From NCBI GenBank assembly GCA_018466975.1, contig CM031561.1, positions 4,402,001-4,466,000 of the forward strand: a DNA stretch of 64,000 bases, read 5' to 3'. Source of the stretch: Sparassis latifolia (taxonomy: Eukaryota; Basidiomycota; Agaricomycetes; Polyporales; Sparassidaceae). The notes under the pieces are model-generated. The model was not told the origin of the DNA. It made no database searches and was given only the letters and a program-made list of their open reading frames with translations. A program made the translations under genes and the position numbers. The stretch's first letter is position 1. Every line of letters starts with the position of its first letter. This document shows, piece after piece, positions 51,138 through 61,800 of this stretch.

Positions 51138-51231
51138 CCTTGATTAAGGAGGTCTGCTTCCTTATTTGGCCAATTAAGGTGAATAAGGAAGAATAACGAT
51201 GGGGATCTCCTTAATTTTTCCTTAATCAAGG
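51138..51231. repeat. Nested foldback (two concentric stems)
   Basis: The outer arms CCTTGATTAAGGA (51138-51150) and TCCTTAATCAAGG (51219-51231) are perfect complements. Inner arms CTTCCTTATT (51157-51166) and AATAAGGAAG (51182-51191) pair within them. This gives a ~94-base foldback. Confidence 0.85.
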
Positions 51232-51244
51232 GAATACAGGTAAG

Positions 51245-51445
51245 TAGTCTCGGCTCCAGTCGTTCACCCACGGAAGCGACCGACAACTAATATGTCGGAG
51301 ATCGAAAAAACCATTGCAGCTTCCGTGGTAGAACATCTGGTGAACTTCGGTAAAGTGGGTGTAGATAACCTCAATCCCCACATTCCGCCTTCAGAAACAC
51401 CCATTCGACGCCTCAGGAGGCCTATAGTAGATACATAGCTACTTA
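51245..51445 (+). repeat. Short repeat unit, copy 1
   Basis: It starts with AGTCTCGG and contains a frame reading MSEIEKTIAASVVEHLVNFG then KVGVDN. A 10-bp inverted repeat (CCACGGAAGC ... GCTTCCGTGG) brackets the start of this frame. Confidence 0.8.
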
Positions 51446-51684
51446 TATATAATAGAGATTAAATTTCCCGTATGCTTTTCGGGGCTCTCTGGGCCCATCA
51501 TTTCATGCTGTATGCGCTGCATTTCACATTGCTGCTCTCGCGCGGGAGTTTCATAAATTGAGATTTCGGGTCCCAACGGTACACGAGCATACAATATAAG
51601 ATAGAAATAAAGGATTGCATGGATAGAGGAGCAGGAAATGGAAATTGATGATGGGCACAACTACCACGCCCAGGCACCTGCAGA

Positions 51685-51832
51685 GGGTTATCCACACCCG
51701 CTGTACCGAAGTTCACCAGACGTTCTGCTGGGCAGGCTGCAATGGTTTTTTTGATGTCCGATATATTGGCTTTCAGCAGCCTCCGAGGCGGAGCTGAGGA
51801 CTGGCCCAGCATGATCGTCTGGCTTGCGAGAC
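51685..51832 (-). repeat. Short repeat unit, copy 2 (inverted)
   Basis: On the minus strand it reads ISDIKKTIAACPAERLVNFG then TAGVDN, and it starts outside with AGTCTCGCAAG. It is inverted relative to copy 1, about 240 bases away. Confidence 0.8.
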
Positions 51833-52612
51833 TACTGTCCTAGGCACAGTTCTGCAAAGTGTGCATCAATATGCAAAATGCGCATCAATATGCAAAATGT
51901 GAATATCTCGTCCAATTCTCAAAAATACTTTAATGGGTTTGGTTAGTAGTTGTATGGACACTATCTAAACGTGTTTCAACCCTGTGTATGATAATTTGTT
52001 GATGTGGAAACAAATGGGAGAGCGATTGCATGGTTTTGCACCCAAATTTAAGTGCCGGAAATACAGCTGATATGGAGATCCTTCCTGCAGTACTCATCCC
52101 AAAATTTTGCCACCCATAATATAAGCCTTTCTAACATGGAGCTACCTTTAGAGTAACCCCGATTGACGCCATGCGAAGTTGTTCTTGCTCTATGCTATGT
52201 TGCGAGAAAGACATGTTACATCCATCCGCCACAGCATGATGAAATTCAGACTCCGTCGCCCAAAGCAGCTTTGCAAAACTGTGCACACCGCTCTGCATTG
52301 ACCGAGCCATCAAATTTGCCAGGCATGCCGAAGGGTGCTCATCGTGACAGGCTTGTGACGATTTTGCATTACCCTGCGCACTTGCACTCTCGTCACCGGA
52401 AGGTCTCCGAGAACATAAGTTCTGGGAATTTTAACATGCTACTTAGATAACCTTGTAGAGGGGACATTATTGTACATAGACTGCAAGTTTAAAGAGATTT
52501 CATGAAGTTGTCAGGGAGCTATGAGCAGCACACTGAAAGAGTTTGCAAAACTGTGCCTAGGATAGTAACAGGTAAGCAAGAGTTGACTTTTGCGGATGGG
52601 GCGGCGAAAAGT

Positions 52613-52809
52613 AGTCTCAGTTCCAGACGTTCACCCACGGAAGCAACCGAGAATGAATATGTCGGAGATCGAAAAAACCATTGCAGCTTCCGTGGTAGAA
52701 CGTCTGGTGACTTTCGGTACAGTGGGTGTAGATAACCCCCAATCTTCACGTCCCGCCCTCCGAGTTGCCCCTTCGATGCCTTAAGAGGGCTCGAGTAGAC
52801 ATGTAGCCA
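52613..52809 (+). repeat. Short repeat unit, copy 3
   Basis: Very close to copy 1: AGTCTCAG start, MSEIEKTIAASVVERLVTFG then TVGVDN, the same 10-bp inverted repeat, and a similar 3' end (GTAGACATGTAGCCAC). Confidence 0.8.
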
Positions 52810-53033
52810 CAAATAGACACCAGAAATATATTTTGCTGTGATCATTGCAAGGGCTTATCACTCTGTACTGTTCAACAATGCCGTTCACGTGGGAGGGCAA
52901 TATAAATGGCAGTTTTACATCTCAGTGTTATGTAAATACACTAGACAAGATACAGACAGAGGTCAGTGGATGTAGAGTAGCGGGAGGAGGAGAGGGGACT
53001 ACATGATGCCCATCGGGCGCAGGAGAGGCGGAG

Positions 53034-53181
53034 GGTTATCTGCACCCACTGTACCGAAGTTCACCAGATGTTCTGCTGGGCAGGCTGCAATGGTTTTTTC
53101 GATGTCCGATATATTGACTTTCGGCAGCCTCCAAGGCGGAGCCGAGGAACGGCACAGCACGATCATCTGGCTTGCGAGACT
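53034..53181 (-). repeat. Short repeat unit, copy 4 (inverted)
   Basis: The minus strand reads ISDIEKTIAACPAEHLVNFG then TVGADN. It is closest to copy 2 and forms an inverted pair with copy 3 about 220 bases away. Confidence 0.8.
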
Positions 53182-53190
53182 AGGCAAAAA

Positions 53191-54700
53191 TGGTCTCGTA
53201 CCCAGACGGTTGTCAAATTGCACCCTACCACCGCGGGACTCTTGCTATAGTGGTAGGGTACCTAGGACCTAGCGGAGTTGGACCTAGCGGAGTTTGAAAT
53301 ACCTACCATCTTCGGAAGGTGGGTGCTTTATATGGTGCACCTCTGATATAAGCAGACTGGTGCATCTTGGCAAGAATTCTACTCTACTCAATTTATTTCT
53401 GCCTCAGTGTACTTGCATCCTGTAAAATATAATTCTGGGTGAGCTTACACTGATGGTATGCACCAGAGAAAGCTTTGGGAGTAGACAAGGTGATGCAACA
53501 CTTCACCATGCTCTGTATCTCATAACACCCAAAATTCAGCTGCAGCCTGATTGCTTGACTATGGCACTTATCTATCAGCTGTATATCATATATAATGCAG
53601 TGTAAGAACTGTGTGTCTACTAAAGGGATATGCTGAGGCTGAGGTGCAGTATGGATGAGCATACAATGGTGTGAAGTTGTCTCTTTATTGCTGATGATGC
53701 AGCACTGGCATGAACAGTACATATTCCAGGCCTCACCCACAGGATAAGAAGAAAATTTTGATTACTGTGTCTATAGTATGTGTCTATGTATAGAAAAATT
53801 CTGCTCAGCAGTATGAGCTATGCAGAGTCTGATGTCTGATGCAAGTTCCTGAGAACTGCAGTCAACAACCTTTGAATAGATCCTGTCTGTCTCCAGTTAG
53901 ATTGATGCAAAATGTCTGTGTATTCAAGCTGAGGGCTTGGGCAGTCATATCAAATAAGAGGTTAAGCAAAACTCTGAATGCCTGATGCTACAGAGATGTC
54001 TTCTTCTCCTCTCTCGAATTAATTTAATTAATTTAAATTAATTTCTTCGGACCCTACCACTATAGCTAGAGTCCCACCACCGCTGACAACATGTCTGGGT
54101 CATTTTGATAGAGGCCTCCTACATTACAGTTAGCGCCCATTAAGCGCTGGATAAGCGACAGACCGTGGACCAGGTCTCTTCCGGAATAGGCAGCTGCTGT
54201 GACGCTCTAATATCTTCCTCTGTCGAAGATTGAGTTGCTGCGAGCTCATTGGCTCCGAAATAAGTGTGAACAGCAGGGAGTTGTGTTAGAGAAGTCAATA
54301 TAAATATTACAGTAAGAAATGAATCAGCTTGAGTGCATCAGTTACCAGATTTCTGGATATTTTCACTCAAGCTGGCTGACTGTGCCTGTTCCAAGGTCAG
54401 AGTGAGTTGGAAGTCATCTATAAATGTTTTACAAGGTTTCCACTATCCCAAAAAGTCCATGACAAGATAACCACTGTACACAGAACGTTGTCGTTGGGCA
54501 GAAAGTGCAAAACTCGTGCAGGAGTCCGCGGAGTGAGCGCTACAAAATAGGCAAGTCCGTAATTAAAGAAGCCGGTAAGCGAGGCTTCTCGGGCGGCTAA
54601 TGGGCGCTAACTGTAATGTAGGAGGCCTCTATCAAAATGCCCCAGACGTGTTGTCAGCGGTGGTAGGGTGCGATTTGACAACCGTCTGGGTACGAGACCA
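53191..54700. mobile_element. Non-autonomous terminal-inverted-repeat element (outer, ~660 bp plus insertion)
   Basis: The left end TGGTCTCGTACCCAGACGGT matches the right end at 54700 read in reverse. The match runs about 100 bp with only a few differences, once the inner insertion is removed. Flanking octamers GGCAAAAA (53183-53190) and GGCGAAAA (54701-54708) look like an 8-bp target duplication with one change. No transposase frame is present. An 8-bp duplication suggests a hAT-like mobiliser, by inference. Confidence 0.8.
53235..54075. mobile_element. Inner 841-bp inverted-repeat element inserted in the outer element
   Basis: The left 25 bases (GGGACTCTTGCTATAGTGGT onward) and right 25 bases (ending AGCTAGAGTCCC) are inverted copies with one mismatch. 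The perfect 8-bp duplication ACCACCGC is at 53227-53234 and 54076-54083. Removing one copy rejoins the left terminal repeat of the outer element. The interior is AT-rich with no gene. Confidence 0.9.
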
Positions 54701-54708
54701 GGCGAAAA

Positions 54709-55084
54709 GTGGGTGTAGGCCTGGAAAGCCCGAAAACTGGTGTGACACGCCGCCGTCAGGCGGCGGAAAGCCCGGTGACAATGTGACACTGGCCAAATAC
54801 CGGTGGCGATGGGGGCCGTGTTACGCGTGACCGCCGGAGTGGTCGTAATGATACAGTACTCTTTGAACTAGAGGGAGGGAGGAGACTCCGACTGAGCCCG
54901 AGTCAGCGCGCAGAATTTCTTAAACACTTGGAGAATAGCAAGTTGGTGCAGGACAATTCTGACAATACAACGATACTGAAATAGCACGGCGACAGATCCC
55001 TAGTATCTAGACAACGAATGCGCGTGACAACAAGAAAGTAATACAAACACATCCTCAAGCAACGCAGTCCTTGATATGTTTTCT
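54709..55084. other. Spacer before CSN5 3' end
   Basis: GC-rich part with a small hairpin (CCGCCG TCAGG CGGCGG, about 54750-54767), then the presumed 3' UTR of CSN5. No gene seen. Confidence 0.5.
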
Positions 55085-56705
55085 CTAACCAATGGCCATC
55101 GAAGTGTCGACAACCTCCCCCACCTCCACGCGGGCGATGTCCTGTGGCCGCATCGAGAAGATCACATCTTTCAACACTTGCGCGATCAGGCCATGCTGTG
55201 CTTCGGTTGCAATTTTCCCGCTGCACAATTCTCAGCATACGCTTGAATTGGAGGAAAGTAGAAAGCGCACCTATCCTTGACGCTTTTCAGCAACTGGTTC
55301 GCGTCTTCTCTCTTCCTTTCTTCCTTCTACTCCGCCCATAAGATCAGTAAGTCTAAAAGAGTATCGGACCAGCGACATCACCGCACCTTCGCCACTTTGT
55401 CGTCTTTCAGTGCCGGAGGAGGCGCACGTGTGCCCGACACCGAGCTCTGCGCCTTCGACAGCTTCTGGTGCAGGTCGATAAGCTGCGCCGCTGCATACGC
55501 GCGATTCTATCCCATCATGAATCCTCGCCATTGCACTCGAGCCGCTAAAAGAACTCACCGAAATCAGCGCACTCTGGCTGACGGTATTCACCCAGTACTT
55601 GTTCCATAGGAGGCCCAGAAGCTCATTGTCGAGACTGCTCTTGAACACCTGCACCTCGAGCGGGTAGTACTGCCCTGCGTGTACACCGAAGTCCTCAATC
55701 TTCGAGAGCGGAATCGACTGGTATTCGGATGACTGAGCGTCGGATGGGACGTGCGTCTCTGGGTATGTACGGAATGCACCGATGTCAACCTTCCCCGCGG
55801 AGACCGTGCGGTTAGGGTCGATCTGCATCACAGAGGATTCAGTGGGGGTGGATGGAAATGAATGTAAAAGATCGCGCACGACTACAGCTACGAATGGATC
55901 TTGGTGCTTCTGGTTCGTCATCTGCGTGTTGACATCGATCCCGGACAGCCAGCAGCCGTAACCCGGGTGCGAGTGGTACCATCCTACCGCATTCTCCAAC
56001 CTCCCAACCTGCAGTCGGGATAGATACGAGATGTAATGACAGAAAAGAACATGCATGACGCACCCGCTCGCTGCCCTCGACATACTGCACCATGTACTCA
56101 TACGCTTCATTCGCCGCGTTCACGCGCGTCTCCGTGCCCTGCACCGGGAGTGCGAAGGAGTCAACGATCACCAACGCGTTGCCGACGACTTTGCCCTGCA
56201 TCATGCCCATGATCTCGTGTGGCACGCCCGAGCGCGCGTGGATCACCATCTTGATGAGCGCAACGGCAGATATCTTGCATACTTTGAAATAGTGTGGACT
56301 GAAAAAGTGTCAGTGATCTGAGTTCCACAGATCGAGAAGAGGCTCTGGGAAGGCAAAGCGACGGCTGCAGGCTGCAGAGATGCGATGTCTGTCTTGCAGG
56401 GGCGAAATTCCACGGAGGGCTACTGGATAATGACAAAGACTCATTATCCTATTCTCCTATCCATATTTCAACTGCTCCTTGGAACCACACCCACGGAAGA
56501 CGACTTAAACACCCTAGCAGACCACACAGCCGCCCTCACCAGCGTAAATTGTGGGCTGCGTAGGTACTGACTCTTGTGCCCATGGCGAGTCACGGAGGAG
56601 CTGTCTGTTCGCTTCGGGGTCAAATTTGAAGATTTCATCCTGCGGGGATACATCTCGAATGTCGTTCACCAGAGAGAATGTCTTCAGGGCTGTGCTCGAC
56701 GACAT
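55085..56705 (-). CDS. CSN5: COP9 signalosome subunit 5 (deneddylase)
   Basis: Catalytic JAMM/MPN+ metalloprotease that removes NEDD8 from cullins. The start at 56705 gives [20 protein letters not shown], then [18 protein letters not shown] long intron (56299-56571, 273 nt) splices GA|T to [18 protein letters not shown], followed by [17 protein letters not shown] with the conserved Glu. The zinc motif is [20 protein letters not shown] (His-x-His-Pro-x7-Ser-x2-Asp). Next come the CSN5-type insertion and [27 protein letters not shown], then [12 protein letters not shown]. The C-terminal helix is [20 protein letters not shown]. The stop is at 55085. All catalytic residues are present. The long first intron is unusual for this window. 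Confidence 0.92.
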
Positions 56706-56977
56706 TGCGAGAAAGTCGAGATAGAGTTCGCAGTACTTGGCCACTGTGGCCGTGTGCACACTAGGGACGGTGACTAGGCCATAGGACAATCTTATCTTAT
56801 CTACTTTCCGACCGGATGACTCGGAGAATACATGGCGGAAGCTCTTCAATTGAAATCGGCTACTAGAGTAGGCTCTAGTACAGTAGTAGGCGGCTAGGCC
56901 AGTGTTTTCACACCCCACCTCGCAGCTACCGCCACTCAACTTTTGATAAGCTTTCGTGAAAGATACCATAATAAAGA

Positions 56978-57280
56978 TCAACCATGATTGCATACATCCG
57001 CTCGGAGGAGCAAACCGTTCTGAATGTAATTCATCTTGCTATTCCCCAGACGCGGATAACCGTCTTGTATCTGGTTCGATTGGCAAAGAGAATTCCACTG
57101 GTGATTAAGTGAGTGTGTCCGCCCGAGAACACTGCGGCCATGACGGAGTGCTAACGACGTCCTGGTGTGCAACGGGAAGACGTGGATCGCCGTAAAAGGG
57201 ATGTAAAATTCGCCGTCTACATTCTCGCCAGTGACAGAACAGCGTCGGTTCCTGCGGCGAACCCGTTCGACGAAATTCAT
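56978..57280 (-). pseudogene. HNH-nuclease-like remnant
   Basis: The frame has RRRNRRCSVTGENVDG, then AIHVFPL and MNYIQNGLLLRADV. These match the Cys, His and Asn blocks of the HNH_2-type proteins common in agaricomycetes. The expected final His after LLRxD is not where the family has it (DVCNHG, then stop). The upstream exon could not be joined. I regard it as a decayed gene. Confidence 0.45.
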
Positions 57281-57922
57281 ATCCTGTCACTGCAAGTAGG
57301 AGCCGCTCAGGAACAAGATGACGTACCCCAGTTGTCTTGGTCAGGTCGGAAGATAGGATACGAGGACGGTGTCGTTCCGGAGTACGTCCCACCTTCACTG
57401 GTTGTCTATCTAAGAGGAATTCATAAGTCACACGACAAACTAAACGCAGGCAGAATACCTGGAGACAGAACAACATAATCTCCCGTTTCCACAGCATGTG
57501 AGCTGTGCCAATTTAACACAGTTTGACCATCATATCTCCCTTTTGAGTCTGCTGGATAAATACGACATCGCACGGCGATACGGAGTACGATACTCATCCA
57601 GCAGTGAAAGGCGACGATGGAAACAGGAGCTCGTGCATACTGGAAAAATTGTTCAGGGATTCAGGTGCTCAGAAGCATAGAAGTGGGCGGCAGAGTAATG
57701 ATAATAGAGCCTGCGACGATCCCTCTGTCCTTGGACAGTGACCACGTTGCGTTCAAGAGCTGAATGCATGGCTAAATTCGTAGTTACGCGATTACGAGCC
57801 TGCAGCTTGGACACATGAACGACGTCTGCCGGTATATAAGTCATAATGATCGTTACCCTTTCTTTCTTCCTGAAGACTCACCGCTTTGGCACAAACTTGT
57901 CCAGCCTGTGGGTGGTACAATG
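57281..57922. other. Interval upstream of the HNH-like remnant
   Basis: Frames of about 100-130 codons on both strands between 57,105 and 57,500 may include a lost upstream exon of the HNH-like gene. Nothing else is recognised. Confidence 0.35.
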
Positions 57923-57924
57923 TA

Positions 57925-58272
57925 CAGCGTGTTGCATAATTGCGTGAAACCCTGGGATTTCTCTGGCTTATTTGGCCGGGGCAAACAAACCCATATCCGG
58001 TAGGGGTGGATGCCAACAAATCACGGCTTCCGACACTCTGCCCTGCATTCGTCATTCGTGCCACTTGGTGGCTTGCAAAGTTTTCCAATGCACTGGATAC
58101 GTGTTCCAAAGTGCTTCTATATGCTTTCCTTCTCTTAAATGGGGTCCTGTAAACCAAGATGTAAGTGGTAGAATTTTGGGTGTACAACCCCGACCTTCCC
58201 CTTATGGCTTTGTTTGCGCAAGACAAATAGCGCACAAAAATCCCAAGTTTCACGCAATTATGCAACACGCTG
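57925..58272. mobile_element. 348-bp mariner-like MITE
   Basis: Perfect 26-bp terminal inverted repeats, beginning CAGCGTGTTGCATAATTGCG and ending with its complement, extend to ~36 bp with a small gap. TA dinucleotides flank both ends (57923-57924 and 58273-58274). There is no transposase. Confidence 0.88.
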
Positions 58273-58339
58273 TAAACCCGGTGAGAACCCGGCCTGGCAC
58301 GATCACGTGCCGGCACACGTTCGCGTTCTTACTCTTAGC

Positions 58340-59248
58340 CACTGGAGGCAAAAGTGGATGTTCTGCCTTGGAACAGTGTCTGAACATCCAAGGAACAGAT
58401 TACGTTTTTGGACATGTCACATGTTCTGAACATGGTAAGGAACATCTAATATGTCTCGCACAATGTTCCATTGGAGAGCATGCTGGAAACATGTTGCATA
58501 TACCATTCTGGAACATATAATATGTCTCACACAATGTCTCATTGGAGAATGTCCTGCAGACTTGCTGCATGTTTCATTCTGGAACATTTATCATTTTGCT
58601 ACTATATTCTGGGCTTGTCTCTTGGTGCAATATGCTCTGTATAATAAGGATTTCTCATGGCCAAACACATTACATTTCTGGCTGCTGTTAATCTTCAGAA
58701 CATTGTGAGAAGATGTTAAGTGCTCCTACTCCAAACATACAAGATGTCCTGGGCACCAAGAACATTTGCAGTACATGTAAAATTTTAGTATAATTTTAGT
58801 ATGTATCATACATGTACTGCAGATGTTCGTGGTGCCCAGGACATCTTGTATGTTTGGAGTAGGAGCACTTAACATCTTCTCACAATGTTCTGAAGATTAA
58901 CAGCAGCCAGAAATGTAATGTGTTTGGCCATGAGAAATCCTTATTATACAGAGCATATTGCACCAAGAGACAAGCCCAGAATATAGTAGCAAAATGATAA
59001 ATGTTCCAGAATGAAACATGCAGCAAGTCTGCAGGACATTCTCCAATGAGACATTGTGTGAGACATATTATATGTTCCAGAATGGTATATGCAACATGTT
59101 TCCAGCATGCTCTCCAATGGAACATTGTGCGAGACATATTAGATGTTCCTTACCATGTTCAGAACATGTGACATGTCCAAAAACGTAATCTGTTCCTTGG
59201 ATGTTCAGACACTGTTCCAAGGCAGAACATCCACTTTTGCCCCCAGTG
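58340..59248. mobile_element. 909-bp near-perfect palindrome with CACTG ends (CACTA-like foldback element)
   Basis: Two 440-bp arms (58340-58779 and 58809-59248) are inverted copies separated by 29 bases, and almost identical. The few differences I found are near the outer ends and near the loop. Outer ends read CACTGG...CCAGTG, and AGC flanks both sides (58337-58339, 59249-59251) like a 3-bp target duplication. Each arm contains a diverged ~71-bp direct duplication and many GGAACA/TGTTCC hexamers. CACT ends, 3-bp duplication and subterminal repeats are features of CACTA/EnSpm elements. No transposase is present. Confidence 0.85.
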
Positions 59249-59486
59249 AGCGGAGCGAAACATATCCAACAGCTCGAACGCGGCGAGTTACAAGACAGCA
59301 ATAAGGACGGTGTATACAAGTGAGTATACGGCGAGTATGTAATAGCTACGTATGGCAACAAGGAGTGGGCGCGTCAGTTTAGATAAGTACTAGATGATAG
59401 ATAAATGAGTGCATCGTCCAAGAACCTCAAACCCTCAAAAGTACACAAGATAGCATACGGCGATAAGCCGTCCAAGAGCCGAGTAC

Positions 59487-61601
59487 TCAATCGCGGTACT
59501 GCGGGTTGTACGGCTTGTCCGACGCCAAGATGTCGACACCACCGCCGCCGACGCGACAGTAGCCACGCGTCTGATTGTGGTTGCGAATGGAGATGATGGC
59601 GATGGCGATGAGGAGCAGGAGTGCGCCGCCGAGGAGGCCCATGATGATGTACGTGTTACGTGTGAGCTCTGAGAGGTTCGGCGTCGACGAGGGCGAGGGC
59701 GTCGACGACGCCTCTGCGAGGTCGCCACTGACGGTGGCCGAGGACGATGAGTCGGACGTGTTGAACGCCTCAAGGCGGGCAATGTTCAGCGAAGGGAACT
59801 GGATGGCGGCGGCGTTTGCGTCGGTCACCTGTGATTACAGTTGTCAGCGCTGCCGCATAACAGTGCGAGTGAATGGGGCACGACGTACGCTAAGAAGCTG
59901 CGTGTACGGCAGCGGGTCGCCGACCTGTGAATAGTTGTTGAAGCTGTGCAGTGTGTAGACGTTCCGCAAGAAAGTGTCGCCGAGCAGGAACACTGTATAA
60001 AATCATGCGAGTTGAGAACAATAAGGCGAGGAGATCGCAGTACTTACTTCCGGGCGAGTTTGGCAGACTGTACATCGCGGCACTGCAGATGGCATTTGAA
60101 ACGGAGGTGCCGGATTCGGGGATCGTCAGGTCAATAGGATGAATAGGGAATTCTTGTCCGCTGTCAACCAAAAGCGCCACATTAGCACGCCCTTCGAGAC
60201 ATCATGAAAGGAAGAGCAAAACGGGAATTGACGGAGGGACAACATGCCTAATAATGAGGCTGACATTGATCTGAGTATCGCAGGGGATGCTATTCGGGTT
60301 CGAGCCGTAGATCCGGTCATAGAAGTACGAGTCGATGAACGCTAGATATACAGCAAGTTAGCGCGCTCACCCAACACAATGCTGTGCCTGCAACGCACCT
60401 GTCGGGGTTCCAGAGTCAAGGGAAGCCGTGAAGTTTGTCGAGCCAACACCACTACAACGCCAGATGTAATCGGTGGACACACGGAAAAGAACGATCGGTG
60501 CTCACGTCTGCTGGTAAGTCTGCCCATTGATCACAAGGCCGTCGAACTGAATCGTCCAGAGGGGTCCGAGGGGGGAGTCGATCGCCGGGAGCTGTGGTGT
60601 GTCCGCAATTTGAGCATACTCCGGAAGTGCTTCACCTGAAATGGAAGGTCAGACCATCCAGTTCTAGGCATGAGAATCAGAAGAAGCGGAACATACCGAT
60701 CGTGAACTCTCCGCCATCAATTTCACCAGTACCAGTGTTCCGTGACATGTAAATCGTGATTTGTGGGGGAATGTCAGTGTTCCGCAAGAAAATCTGCAAG
60801 GCGATTCGTGTGAACTGGAGAAAAAGACCGATGACGATGGAGCGCTTACGTTCTCCAGAACGGTCAATCCGCTGAATGCTGAGCTTCCAAGTTGGAGCTG
60901 AGAGGAGGCAACCGACTGCTGAGTAGGACTAGAGGGGATGACGAAGGTAAGATAGGCTGCAGCCATGCGTTCCAGGTGCAGAGATACTTACGGGCCCAAT
61001 CCGAGCAAGCCACTGACACCGGGCAGGAGCACCCCAGTCGCGCTCACGTTGAGCGCGTTGACTGCGCGTGAAACGTGTGTGTCATGAATACGAACATAAG
61101 GGTACCTTACTGCCACTTACTGAATACCTGATCGACGGTGTAGTTGCTAAAGGTCACGTTGGTCTGTAGGATGAAACCCTCGGCGAAGGAATACTGGCCA
61201 TCGATACCGTAGTTAATCTCGCCGGCCACGGAGGTGTTGTAAAAGTAGTCGAGAGATACTCCAGCGGTATCAACCCAAAGATCGTTACTACCCGTATCAA
61301 GGATGACCTGCGGCAGAGAGTTTCAGCCACAATCAATGTAGCGTCAATGTCATTTTTGGACATCGGAACACACCTCGAACGCTGTACCCCCGACAGTGAT
61401 GTCGCCTATGTAGCGCTCATTCGCGACATTATCGAAGCCGCTGAGGGTGTCGACGGATGTCGCCGCCTGCTTGGTCGCAGTTACAGAATGGGCAGTCTTT
61501 CGCGGGAGAATCTCGCGGCGGAAAGGAATGCTAAAGGCGAGGGAACTGGACGCAAGTGCCGCGCACAGCAAAGAAGACTTTTGGGATAGGCTAGAAAACA
61601 T
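59487..61601 (-). CDS. Aspartic endopeptidase (family A1), membrane-anchored
   Basis: Secretory protease. MFSSLSQKSSLLCAALASSS is a signal peptide. The first catalytic motif is VILDTGSNDLW (about 61305-61270). The flap region follows, then LLPGVSGLLGLGPS. The second catalytic site is SLDSGTPTAFID (about 60400-60340). LGDTFLRNVYTLH comes before a Ser/Thr/Pro-rich stalk. A single helix, YIIMGLLGGALLLLIAIAII (about 59660-59590), and a short cytoplasmic tail end in PQYRD. Around ten introns keep frame. The C-terminal helix suggests plasma-membrane or vacuolar anchoring, like other basidiomycete membrane-tethered A1 proteases. Both Asp residues are present. Confidence 0.88.
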
Positions 61602-61800
61602 TTTGCAGAATCGTCAGCGGGAAAAGAGAAATAAGGGAAGGAAGAAGGGCGGGCGCGGAGGATGGAGGAGGGCACATGGACTGTTGCATTGTTTATGTAC
61701 CCCCACATGTTGATGGCGAGCTCGAGGCGGGTAACCCGGGAGCCACGTTTGACGGGCGTCAGTATCGAAGGGTTGCAGCTGCAGTGAGCATCGCCGCGTA

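Noticed and set aside
57792..58316. Open frames of 174-182 codons on both strands across the 348-bp MITE
   Set aside because: They run through the terminal repeats of a non-coding MITE and have no homologous motifs.
58451..59137. Two identical 85-codon ORFs on opposite strands
   Set aside because: They are mirror images produced by the 909-bp palindrome and show no protein features.
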